The notes beneath the pieces are model-generated. The model worked only from the letters and a program-made list of their open reading frames with translations, was not told where the DNA came from and did not search any database. DNA of 64,000 nt from Anaerolineales bacterium UBA6055 (GTDB lineage Bacteria; Chloroflexota; Anaerolineae; Aggregatilineales; Phototrophicaceae): NCBI GenBank assembly GCA_002428985.1, contig DIYL01000051.1:17788-81787 (forward strand), in the 5' to 3' direction. This document shows, piece after piece, positions 43,217 through 52,400 of this stretch. Numbering within the stretch: position 1 is the stretch's first letter; the number at the start of each line of letters is the position of its first letter. A program made the translations under genes and the position numbers.

Positions 43217-44155
43217 TTATAGACTAGATTTTGATTCTAAATTTGGTGTAACTAAACTCTGGAAATTAGTAGTCGCCATAACACACCCATCCTGACGAAC
43301 AACCAATGCTTTTGTGCGCCACCGGCTTTGTAACCATGCAAGACCTTCGACACTCCCTTTGAGCATGACAGCTTTCGCAAATACCTCAGCTGTTGCAGCA
43401 TGCGGGTGAATAATCGTTACTGTTAAAATATCGGTCTCTGCTGGATACCCAGTATTTGGGTCAATAATATGGTGTCTGTTTGCACCATCCGCGGTTGTCC
43501 ATTTTCGATAATCAATGCCGCTAGTAATTATCGTTGTGTTTTTAAGACTAAGAGTCATGAGGGCATTACCAGTAAACGGATCGTCAATCTCAATCTGCCA
43601 ACCTAATTGGCCAGAAGGAGCACCTGACATTGTGATGTCCCCACCTATATTGACAAGACATGCTCCAACTTGCGCCAACTGTTTGGCAATCTGACCCGCG
43701 ACCCACCCTTTTGCAATGCCACCAAGATCAACTGCACTTCCCACTGGTATATAGACTTCATTTGTAATCGGTCGCAGACCAATATCTTGCCATCTCTGGA
43801 CTGAGTGGATATCAGTAACAACTGGATTATGGACATTCTCAAAGCTATCCCGGTATCCGTTAGCAATCATTTGATTTAGCACAAGTGGGTTGTATAATCC
43901 ATCCGTACGACGCGCGCCATGCTTCGCATGTTTAATCATTTCGAACAGAATATCACTCACTTGTATCCATTCTCCTGCATGACGATTAAGATGGGACAGC
44001 TCACTTGATGAACGAAAACGTGACAAAATAGATTCATACTGTTCCAACTGTGTTGGCAAATTTTTCATTAGTGCATCACCATCCATATCAGTCTCTAGTT
44101 GGACTTCGACCCGACACCCCATAGCACGAAATTCGCTATAGTATGGCGAACTCAT
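43217..44155 (-). CDS. apbE: FAD:protein FMN transferase (ApbE)
   Basis: 312 residues. ApbE signatures: FRAMGCRVEVQLE near the N-terminus, VDLGGIAKGWVAGQIA, VNIGGDI, HHIDPNTGYPAETD and the C-terminal AEVFAKAVML. ApbE links FMN from FAD to a Thr or Ser on secreted electron-transfer proteins. No lipoprotein signal is visible at the N-terminus, so location is uncertain. It overlaps the upstream gene by four bases. Its likely client in this cluster is not identified. Confidence 0.93.
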   Translation of the reverse strand: MSSPYYSEFRAMGCRVEVQLETDMDGDALMKNLPTQLEQYESILSRFRSSSELSHLNRHAGEWIQVSDILFEMIKHAKHGARRTDGLYNPLVLNQMIANGYRDSFENVHNPVVTDIHSVQRWQDIGLRPITNEVYIPVGSAVDLGGIAKGWVAGQIAKQLAQVGACLVNIGGDITMSGAPSGQLGWQIEIDDPFTGNALMTLSLKNTTIITSGIDYRKWTTADGANRHHIIDPNTGYPAETDILTVTIIHPHAATAEVFAKAVMLKGSVEGLAWLQSRWRTKALVVRQDGCVMATTNFQSLVTPNLESKSSL

Positions 44156-44697
44156 TTTGAAGACCCTGAACGTGACCTACCCCGGTTATTGTTCTGATTG
44201 TTGTTCTGTTGCGGCTGAATTTGTGGTTGAGGTGCCGGAGGTTGAATCTGTTGTACAGGCTGTTGAATAACAGTAGGTGTTTCAACAATTACAATTGGTT
44301 CTGGTGCTTGCAGTTCAATGGGGTTCGGTGGCAGAATCACACTTGTGGTATTGACAGTGGCGGTTTCTACCACAACATCAGAATCTACCGATGCACTCAT
44401 ACTATCTGATGAAGCATTACTGGCTCCAGCCTGACGAAAAATTGTGATGTTGGGCGCAATGTGTGCAATCGTAGGCTCTATATCACTTTGTATCTCATTC
44501 GTTGGTATAGCGGTTGGAAAAGGCATTAATGTAGGGATAGCAGTTAGTTCCATTGTGTCACTGTAAGCAGTGTCATCTTCAAACATTTGGTTATCGATTA
44601 GAGCTAAACTTTGTGCTCCCATGAGAGTAGCGAAAGTTGATGTGCCAGCCAACACACTGCGCACAAATAATTTACGCGACCGATCTAAATTCGACAT
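44152..44697 (-). CDS. Secreted or anchored Pro/Gln/Asn-rich protein of unknown function
   Basis: 181 residues. An N-terminal hydrophobic stretch (VLAGTSTFATLMGAQSLALI) can act as signal or anchor. The rest is of low complexity: Thr/Pro-rich, then Gln/Pro-rich, ending in an Asn/Arg/Ser-rich tail. No domain was recognised. The stop overlaps the ApbE start by four bases. FRQAGASNAS contains the AGAS core but lacks the Ser/Thr before Gly needed for FMN attachment. Confidence 0.7.
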   Translation of the reverse strand: MSNLDRSRKLFVRSVLAGTSTFATLMGAQSLALIDNQMFEDDTAYSDTMELTAIPTLMPFPTAIPTNEIQSDIEPTIAHIAPNITIFRQAGASNASSDSMSASVDSDVVVETATVNTTSVILPPNPIELQAPEPIVIVETPTVIQQPVQQIQPPAPQPQIQPQQNNNQNNNRGRSRSGSSK

Positions 44698-45339
44698 GAT
44701 GTTCCTCCTAGATATGTCATCACTTGTCTTTACGGTACGCGATATTAAATTCCCTTGTCTAAACTAAGGCTCAAAACTAGCTTAAATGCAATTTAATGAT
44801 TCCAAGGTTCGACTTACAACTAGTCGGTAAAAGGCGAGTTCAATTATTTCTTAAGGCTAATTTTTATCTGAACTGAAGTTAGAGTAGCTTTCTCCTCTTG
44901 ATAGAATTACTAGGTGGACAGTCACAAAAGGCAAATGTTAAATTCTTGATGGTTTGAATATGGTCTTCTCAGAAAATTTTTATAGTTTTCGTAAGTGTGT
45001 ATAGAATTTTGGCGCAATATCTATTGTGACATTTTAATACCGCCAAGAAATCTTATTTTACTAGATCTCCTACCCACTCATACTGCGTCAAGAGACTACA
45101 TTTAGAAAATCAAACGTCTTATTAGCATAGTAGATTTTCACCTATCTGATCTACTATTATCGCTCCGTGTGATTGTTATTTTTGGTCAGGCTAGCTCAAT
45201 CATCTAACAGAATTTACAAGTCAAGCGGTGATGTTTTCTAAAGTATGTTATCCGAAAGACAACTTATTGACCAACATAGACAGAACACCATATTCATTGC
45301 TTCTTGAATCTGGTCATGTTAAACTCATAATTAATTCAA
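44698..45339. other. Long intergenic region upstream of the ApbE cluster and orphan riboswitch
   Basis: About 640 bp without a credible gene. It should contain the minus-strand promoter of the ApbE cluster near 44750 and, if the orphan riboswitch is transcribed, a plus-strand promoter. No box stands out clearly. Confidence 0.45.
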
Positions 45340-45352
45340 TACTTCGTCATAC

Positions 45353-45434
45353 ATAGGGGAAGTCCGGTGAAATTCTGGCACTGACGCGCAACGGTCATAG
45401 TCTGAACACCTGTCACAAGGTTTCAACCCACCTC
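45353..45434 (+). promoter_or_regulatory. Cobalamin riboswitch, orphan (no gene of its own downstream)
   Basis: Core consensus on the plus strand: GGGGAAGTCCGGTGAAATTC, then CACTGACGCGCAACGGTCA, and the B12 box AGTCTGAACACCTGTCA. It strongly resembles the riboswitch at 49212-49315 and shares its downstream CCTCTTCGCG...AAGAGG hairpin. A clear P1 partner for the 3' CAAGGTTT was not found upstream, so the aptamer may be partly degraded. Downstream on the plus strand is only the 3' end of a minus-strand importer. Confidence 0.85.
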
Positions 45435-45477
45435 TTCGCGTTTAAGAGGCTGAACTATAGCTGAATATTATTCTCCG

Positions 45478-45517
45478 AACCCCCAAAATAGGAATAGAAG
45501 CATGGTTTTTGGGGTTT
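45478..45517 (+). terminator. Hairpin after the orphan cobalamin riboswitch
   Basis: Arms AACCCCCAAAA (45478-45488) and TTTTTGGGGTTT (45506-45517) pair almost fully. It could be an expression-platform terminator of the riboswitch or a terminator of the minus-strand importer. Confidence 0.55.
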
Positions 45518-45577
45518 ACTTTCCAGTAACGAAAATGGGTTATCGTAGAGAACCCAATACCAAAATTTTCCAACCAA

Positions 45578-46345
45578 TTAGTTGATGAGCCGATCAAATA
45601 TGATGTATAGTCTTCCGTTTTGTCGTTGTTCTACTTCAGCAACAACGCCATAAACATCTGCAATTGTAGATGGCGTAAGTACAGACCTCGGCGTACCTTC
45701 AGCGACAACTTTGCCTGAACGGAGCAAATATAAACGATCACAGTAACGCGCTGCGAGGTTAAGATCATGCAAGGCAGCAATAGTAGTAACCCCCAGCGAC
45801 TTAACCAATTCGAGAATCTCGATTTGATAGCGGATGTCAAGATGGTTCGTTGGCTCATCAAGAATCAACACCCGTGCTTGCTGTGCCAATGCGCGAGCGA
45901 CCAATACTCTCTGTTTTTCTCCACCTGACAAAGTATGGAAATTGCGCCGACTAAACGCCAACATGCCAACACGTCTAAGTGCATCCTCGATAATCTGATC
46001 ATCTTCCACAGTATCAGGATCAAACAGTCCTTTATGAGGAGTACGTCCCATCATCACAATTTCATCAACCATGAAATCAAAATCAGTTGGACGTTCTTGT
46101 GCAACAACGGCAGTATAACGTGCCATTTCTTTTGCAATCATTGACCAGACATCGCGCTCATTCAATGAGACCATACCAATTTGAGGTCGGTAAAAGCGGT
46201 AGATCAAGCGTAGTAAAGTTGATTTACCACTACCATTTGGACCGATCACACCGATAAACTCACCGTTCTGTGCAGTCAAATCAACAGTGTCCACAATACA
46301 CTTCTCACCTGCTGACCAACTCACACGTTGTACCTGAATGTCCAT
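45578..46345 (-). CDS. Cobalamin/Fe3+-siderophore-type ABC transporter ATP-binding protein
   Basis: 255 residues. Walker A GPNGSGKSTLL, Q-loop in TAVVAQERPTDFDF, signature LSGGEKQRVLVARAL, Walker B VLILDEPTNHLD, H-loop ALHDLNLAARYCDR. These are typical of the BtuD/FecE/HmuV group. Its start shares one base with the stop of the permease gene. Substrate (corrinoid, haem or siderophore) cannot be read from this subunit; the adjacent cobalamin riboswitches and cobaltochelatase favour a corrinoid. Confidence 0.92.
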   Translation of the reverse strand: MDIQVQRVSWSAGEKCIVDTVDLTAQNGEFIGVIGPNGSGKSTLLRLIYRFYRPQIGMVSLNERDVWSMIAKEMARYTAVVAQERPTDFDFMVDEIVMMGRTPHKGLFDPDTVEDDQIIEDALRRVGMLAFSRRNFHTLSGGEKQRVLVARALAQQARVLILDEPTNHLDIRYQIEILELVKSLGVTTIAALHDLNLAARYCDRLYLLRSGKVVAEGTPRSVLTPSTIADVYGVVAEVEQRQNGRLYIIFDRLIN

Positions 46346-47433
46346 TAGTCACCTCCGAATCGGCTAGCTTGACTGCGCCACATAAGCCACAAGAAAAAAG
46401 GTCCACCGAGAATGGAGGTAATTACACCGACAGGAAGCTCAACGGGTGCAAACGCGGTACGCGCAATCACATCAACCCAAATAAGAAAAATACTACCGAC
46501 AAGAACCGATAAAGGGAGCACACGTCGGTGATCCGACCCGACGACAAACCGCATCATATGAGGCACCATCAGTCCGATAAACCCAATCGAACCGCTAACA
46601 GCAACCATAACACCTGTGATTAAAGCAACAAGAACAAATAACCGACGGCGAAAAATATCTAAACCAATACCAAGTGTTGTGGCAGTCTCATCACCCATCA
46701 CCAAAGCATTCAGACCGCGAGCTTGGAGCATCAAATACAGCGTTACAATCAACAACAAAAGTGCTGGCAATGTTAAATCAAACCACTGTGCGCGAGCCAA
46801 ACTGCCTAGCGTCCACGAAAGTATCTGACCAGCGAGCTGACGATTATCTGATGTAAGGGTGATAAAGCTTGTAATACCTGTAAAAACATATCCAACACCG
46901 ATGCCCGCCAATATGAGGCGACCTGGTGTAATGCGTCCAGAGGACCGTGCTAATACAAAGACGATGGCAAAAGTAACCATTGCCCCAAGAAATGCTGCCA
47001 ACGATACAGCAAATGAACCAGCAAACGCAAATAGCCCCGTCCCAATGGCTAACACAGCCCCAACAGATGCACCTGATGATACCCCCAAAATATAGGAGTC
47101 TGCCAATGGATTACGAACAAGTGCTTGCAATGTCACACCAACGACAGCCAACCCGCCACCAACAAATACCGCGAGTAGCACACGCGGAAAACGAATAAGC
47201 CAAACGATATTTTCATTGGCGGGTGACCAGTCCCCTTGTGCAATCAAACCGACTTTATAGGCTCCAATACGCCAGACTTCATCTAACGGTATAGGAACAG
47301 GTCCTAACGCAACACCGAAAGTAACAGTCAGCAACAGCACTCCTGCCAGAGATAAAAGAATTAACCTAAATTGTATTCGATCCTGCCTACGCATAAGTTG
47401 TGAGGAGGAATAAATAGAGGTATTTGAAGTCAT
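46345..47433 (-). CDS. FecCD/BtuC-family ABC transporter permease
   Basis: 362 residues from the ATG at 47431-47433; a GTG 24 bases upstream overlaps a hairpin. About nine or ten membrane segments with family marks: RFPRVLLAVFVGGGLAVVG, NPLADSYILGVSSGAS, LILAGIGVGYVFT and GFIGLMVPHMMRFVVGSDHR (the ATPase-coupling loop). It follows the binding-protein gene across an attenuator hairpin (47451-47474). Confidence 0.92.
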   Translation of the reverse strand: MTSNTSIYSSSQLMRRQDRIQFRLILLSLAGVLLLTVTFGVALGPVPIPLDEVWRIGAYKVGLIAQGDWSPANENIVWLIRFPRVLLAVFVGGGLAVVGVTLQALVRNPLADSYILGVSSGASVGAVLAIGTGLFAFAGSFAVSLAAFLGAMVTFAIVFVLARSSGRITPGRLILAGIGVGYVFTGITSFITLTSDNRQLAGQILSWTLGSLARAQWFDLTLPALLLLIVTLYLMLQARGLNALVMGDETATTLGIGLDIFRRRLFVLVALITGVMVAVSGSIGFIGLMVPHMMRFVVGSDHRRVLPLSVLVGSIFLIWVDVIARTAFAPVELPVGVITSILGGPFFLWLMWRSQASRFGGD

Positions 47434-47450
47434 ACAAATCCCATATAAAA

Positions 47451-47474
47451 ATGGCACCCGATTTAGGATGCCAT
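47451..47474 (-). terminator. Attenuator hairpin between the binding-protein and permease genes
   Basis: Arms ATGGCA (47451-47456) and TGCCAT (47469-47474); on the minus-strand transcript it is followed by TTTTTATAT. This is the third ABC operon here with a hairpin after its first gene. Confidence 0.7.
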
Positions 47475-47505
47475 ACGTATAGTTTAATTAGTATATTACT
47501 TGTGG

Positions 47506-48507
47506 CTATTCAAACAACTCAGGATAGGCAGCAACCGCCAGAATTTCGACTGCCTCATCAATATCTAATCCTGATAGGACATTTCGATACGGCAGAACAA
47601 GAAAGTTTTCCTCTTGAATAGCTGTAATGCTAGCAAGCTGTGGCAATGATTGCAAAAGAGCAATACGATCTTCCGCGCTTTCCCACGGAGCATCTTCAAC
47701 AATGATGACCTCTGGATCACGTTCGATCACAATCTCCCAGCTCACATCATATGTCCAGTCTGCCTCTAAGTCATTGAAGATGTTTTCCAAACCGATACTT
47801 TCCATCATGATTGATGGTACGGCATAGCGTCCTGCAGTAAGAATTCGGTCTCCGCCGCCACCATAGAAAAAGCCGCGCTGGGTATCCACTACACCAATCG
47901 TTGTCTCTATGGCTTCAACGTTGTTCTGCATCTCACTAACAATGGTTTGAGCACGATCCTCCACACCAAAAATACGTCCGATGTTTAGAATGTCAACATA
48001 GGTAATGTCAAGCGTAAGATCGTCGCCTGGCGCATCCGATTCGCAAGAGGTCGTTAGTGCATAGCTTTTAGCCCCGGCTGTTTCTAAAGCTTCTGGGGTT
48101 ACACCATTTTCTTCAGAAAAAGTATATCCGAACTCCGCAAACACGAAATCTGGACCGAAACTTAGGATGGTCTCAAAGCCGGGCGGGGGCCATGTTTCTT
48201 CCGAAATCAATGGAACGTCTTCCGCTTGCTCTTCGAACTCTTCAGCTAAAGTATCACCAGACAGCCAGTAACCAGCCATTCGATCTTCAAGTCCAAGAGC
48301 AAACATGATTTCAGTCAGATTGGTGTCAAAGGTAACAGCACGTTCAGGAGCAGACTCAAATGTAACAGGATCTCCACAGCTTTCGACGGTGATTGGAAAT
48401 GTTGGTGTATAAAGAGTCGGTGTAGCTTCTGCATCTTGTCCTAAAACAAAAGATACAAGACCCGTAAGTATGATGAACACAACAACAAACTTCATAGGTT
48501 GAACCAT
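47506..48507 (-). CDS. ABC transporter substrate-binding protein, BtuF/FepB (TroA-like) type
   Basis: 333 residues. Signal peptide (FVVVFIILTGLVSFVLGQ). Type III binding-protein features: SCGDPVTFESAPERAV near the N-terminus and FETILSFGPDFVFAEF, with the long central helix before a region reading TAGRYAVPSIMMESIGLENIF. GAGAGGAC precedes the ATG. First gene of the importer operon. Its ligand is predicted to be a corrinoid or a siderophore; genome context favours the former. Confidence 0.9.
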   Translation of the reverse strand: MVQPMKFVVVFIILTGLVSFVLGQDAEATPTLYTPTFPITVESCGDPVTFESAPERAVTFDTNLTEIMFALGLEDRMAGYWLSGDTLAEEFEEQAEDVPLISEETWPPPGFETILSFGPDFVFAEFGYTFSEENGVTPEALETAGAKSYALTTSCESDAPGDDLTLDITYVDILNIGRIFGVEDRAQTIVSEMQNNVEAIETTIGVVDTQRGFFYGGGGDRILTAGRYAVPSIMMESIGLENIFNDLEADWTYDVSWEIVIERDPEVIIVEDAPWESAEDRIALLQSLPQLASITAIQEENFLVLPYRNVLSGLDIDEAVEILAVAAYPELFE

Positions 48508-48588
48508 ATTGTCCTCTCAGAGATTAAAATAGAAATCTAATTGATACATGGTATCATTAAGATGCAAGTTTAGCCAAAGGAAAAAGTG

Positions 48589-49101
48589 ATGTCAAGTAAA
48601 AGCAAATGGATAATCCGTCGTGCTCAGGCGACTGATATTCCCGCACTAATTGCTATGCAAAAAGAAGGATGGGCAGTTGATTACACAGGTTATATGCCAG
48701 ATGGGTACGGTGAAATGGCATTGGAAACATATGGTCGCCCTGAAACCATACAGCAACATATCGACCAATATGCTTATTATTACGTAGCGGAACAAGAGAA
48801 CGAAATTGTCGGCGTTGTTTGCGGTGATGATTTAAATGACTCCGAATCCGAAATTTGGTGGATTCATGTGCCAATAAAGCATCGCGGAAATGGCATTGGT
48901 CGCCATTTGGTAAATTATTTTATTGAGCAAATGCCTTCCGATAAAACAGCCCTCTATGTGACGACATTCGATGGCTACACTCCAACAATCACTTTTTATG
49001 AGCGTGTCGGTTTCTCAGTGTACGAGCGGATGGTCAATCAATACAGTGGTGTTGCGGTCAATGATGTTCGTCTACGTCTTGAACCAAACGCAGTTAAATG
49101 A
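48589..49101 (+). CDS. GNAT-family N-acetyltransferase
   Basis: 170 residues from the ATG at 48589, eight bases after AAGGA; a GTG three bases earlier is less likely. GNAT core: WWIHVPIKHRGNGIGRHLVNYFIEQ (the acetyl-CoA pyrophosphate loop R-G-x-G-x-G/R) and a C-terminal FYERVGFSVYERM. Substrate unknown. Divergent from the binding-protein gene and upstream of the second riboswitch. Confidence 0.9.
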   Translation: MSSKSKWIIRRAQATDIPALIAMQKEGWAVDYTGYMPDGYGEMALETYGRPETIQQHIDQYAYYYVAEQENEIVGVVCGDDLNDSESEIWWIHVPIKHRGNGIGRHLVNYFIEQMPSDKTALYVTTFDGYTPTITFYERVGFSVYERMVNQYSGVAVNDVRLRLEPNAVK

Positions 49102-49211
49102 CGGCGATTTGCAACCTGTTGAAGATAAGCACTTTATGCTCAAGCGAAGCATACCTGAATAAGAATTGATGGCAACGAGTTTCCGTATATGGTAAACTGC
49201 CACTATATAGC

Positions 49212-49315
49212 AACCTTGCATATGGCAATTCTTGCCATCAGCTCTCAGGGGAAGTCCGGTGGAATTCCGGCACTGACGCGCAACGGTCATAGTCCGAATA
49301 CCTGTCAGCAAGGTT
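49212..49315 (+). promoter_or_regulatory. Cobalamin riboswitch controlling cobN
   Basis: P1 stem AACCTTGC (49212-49219) pairs with GCAAGGTT (49308-49315). Inside are GGGGAAGTCCGGTGGAATTC, CACTGACGCGCAACGGTCA and the B12 box AGTCCGAATACCTGTCA. A hairpin CCTCTTCGCGTCTAAGAGG follows at about 49329-49348, before the cobN start at 49415. Binding of adenosylcobalamin or a relative should repress the chelatase genes. Confidence 0.95.
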
Positions 49316-49414
49316 TTAACCATTACATACCTCTTCGCGTCTAAGAGGTTGAACTGTAGCGAAACACTGTCCTACTGTTCACCACGACGTTGAACGGGTT
49401 TGAAAGGACAGGAT

Positions 49415-52400
49415 ATGACCTCCAAACAACGTTCCAGAGTTTTACGGACTGACGGCAAACTCATCAATATTGTGCATCACCGCGGACATTTACTGGTCTG
49501 CTCGAAGGGCTGTTGCTGTGGTCTGACTGACCTCGGTTTCTCACCTGTTCCTGAAGACCTCTATCACCAACAATGGGAATCGCGTAAACTCCGCAACCGT
49601 GTCCATTTGACGCAATCGGGTTGCTTAGGTCCATGTACAATGGCGAATACGGTTCTGTTGTTATTTGATGGACATCCCATCTGGTTTCAGTCGATTAACA
49701 CCGAAAATCTGATTATCGCTATTTTTGACTATATTGAGGCGATGCTGGAAGCTGACCGTTATTTATCGCCACCACCTGAATTGACAGAGTATGTTTTTGA
49801 CTACTACACATGGTCACATCGTGATGGTGTCGCAAGTCAACAAACACCGACCTTGCAACTGACAGAACCGATCGCACAAGATAGTATTCTCCTGCTGACA
49901 CACAAAGATACCGACTTGCTCACATTAGCGGGCGCATTGGACGATTTGCCAGATGATTTTCCACCTGTATCTGCATCGAATCTACTGAATGTCAAAAATG
50001 ATGCTCACATGGTGGATTTACTCAACGAAAAGGCAAGCTCGGCACAGGTCATCATCGTACGATTACTTGGGCGTGTGAGCAGTGTTCCGGGCTTCTATCA
50101 TTTATTAGATCATGTCCGCCAGCACGAACAACAATTAATTATTATCAGCGGAACAGGAAGCCTTGAACCTGATTTTACGGCGATGTCCACGGTTGATGCC
50201 GATACGATTCACACGATCATGGGATACTTCAACTCGGATGGTCATCACAACATGGCACAGATGCTACGCTATGTCGCTGACCATCTAATGTTATACGGCT
50301 TCGGGTTTGATATGCCACTAGCCCAACCCGAACACGGTATCTATCACCCAGCACTACCCACTGAGGCTAGCCTTTCTGATTGGCAAAAAGTTGCAAAACC
50401 AGATCGTGCAAGTGTGGCTGTCTTGTTTTATCGGTCACACTGGTTGAGTGGTAACACAGACTTTGTCTCTGCGTTGATTCATTCACTGGAAGAACAAGGA
50501 CTCAATGCGGTTGGTGTATTTACCTCATCCTTACGTCAACATAGTCCATATGATGTGAATGGGCTACGCGTTGAGCGATTCCCAAAGGCATTTGAACGCT
50601 TGCTGGATGATACAGGAAATATCTGGGTGGATACGATAATCAATACGATTTCGTTTGCTATGGGTGATGTTAATCCTGATGGCGCGACGCTTAGCACATG
50701 GTCAGCAGATTCACTTGAAGCGATGAATATCCCCATGTTACAGGCAATCACTAGTGGCGGGACACGCTGGCAATGGGAAGGTGCGGCACGGGGTTTAAAT
50801 CCACTCGATACGGCGATGAATGTCGCTATGCCCGAATTTGATGGACGCATTATCACAGTACCTATCTCATTCAAGGAAAAGAAACAACTACAATCTGATT
50901 GTTGCTCCGATGCGACGTGTGGTGCGTGTGCAACGCCTGAATTTGATGTAACACACTATGCGCCGATGTTAGATCGGGTTCAGCAGGTCGCTAAACAGGC
51001 AACACGCTGGACAGCACTTCGACAAAAACCTAACGCCGAAAAACGTATCGCCTTCATTTTGACCAATAGCACAGGTAAAGCACAAAGTGTTGGTAATGCC
51101 GTCGGATTAGATTCACCAGCATCGCTTATACACATATTATCAGCTATGGAATCAGCAGGGTATCATCTCGATGATCTACCATCTGACAGCGACACCCTGA
51201 TTCAAAATTTGATTGATCGCTGTTCTTATGACGAGATTTATCTGACAGAATCCCAGTTAGCCAATGCCGTTGGGCGTGTCCCAACGACGCAATACATGGA
51301 CTGGTTTGAGACGCTACCAGAAAATCAAGCAGGTGGTATGACGCGCCAATGGAAATCTGCACCCGGTGAAGCCTATGTCCATAATGAACATATCGCTTTA
51401 GCTGGCTTGGAATTTGGAAATGTGTTTGTCGGATTGCAACCGCCACGCGGGTATGGCATGGATCCCGATGCCATTTATCATATGCCCGATTTACCACCTC
51501 CACACAATTATTATGCCTTTTATCGCTGGTTACGTGATGAATGGAAAGCCGATGCGATTGTGCATATGGGGAAACATGGCACGCTAGAATGGCTACCTGG
51601 CAAAGGTGTCGGCTTATCAAGCACCTGTTACCCTGACACATTCTTGGATGACTTACCCCTGATTTATCCATTTATCTTGAATGACCCAGGCGAAGGTGCA
51701 CAGGCAAAACGACGCGCTCATGCTGTGATTATTGACCACCTGACACCACCGATGACCACAGCCGAGGGCTACGGTGAATTAGCCCAACTGATGCAATTGG
51801 TCGATGAATATTATCAGGTGGAGATGTTCGACCCAACCAAGCTGCCCTTGATTCAGCGTCAGATCTGGGAATTGATGCAGGAGATTAATCTAGGGGAAGA
51901 CCTTGCGGTGATGTTGCGACGCGATCATGGCGACCATACCCATGAATGGGATGAATCACTGACGGAAGACGGCACACCCGTCACGCTGGCGGAGATGGAT
52001 GGTAAGGATGTCGCTCACCTGATAGAAGATATGGACGGGTATCTATGTGAATTAGCAGAGGCACAAATCCGTGATGGTTTGCATATTCTCGGGCAAGTCC
52101 CTGATGGCGATCATTTGATTGATACCTTACAAGCACTAACCCGTTTGACAAATCTGGAAATACCATCATTGCGTGACACAGTGACCGCATCGTTTGATTT
52201 GAATCTCGATCATCTGCTAGCAGATCAAGGTGTTAAGCTGGAGATCATTCCGCCAGAGCTGGTCAAGTTAGCCGACCGTCCCCTCATCACCAGTGGCGAT
52301 GCATTACAAGTTATTGATGACTTAAGTAAACATTTGTTGGCTTTGTTAGCTGAAAAGCAATTTGATGCTGATGCAATAGAACCGGTGATTCGACGCACAT

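Noticed and set aside
44152..44697. AGAS segment considered as an ApbE flavinylation site
   Set aside because: The residue before Gly is Ala, not Ser or Thr, and the surrounding pattern does not fit.
50536..51671. Long minus-strand frames within cobN
   Set aside because: Shadows of the strongly coding plus-strand cobN gene.
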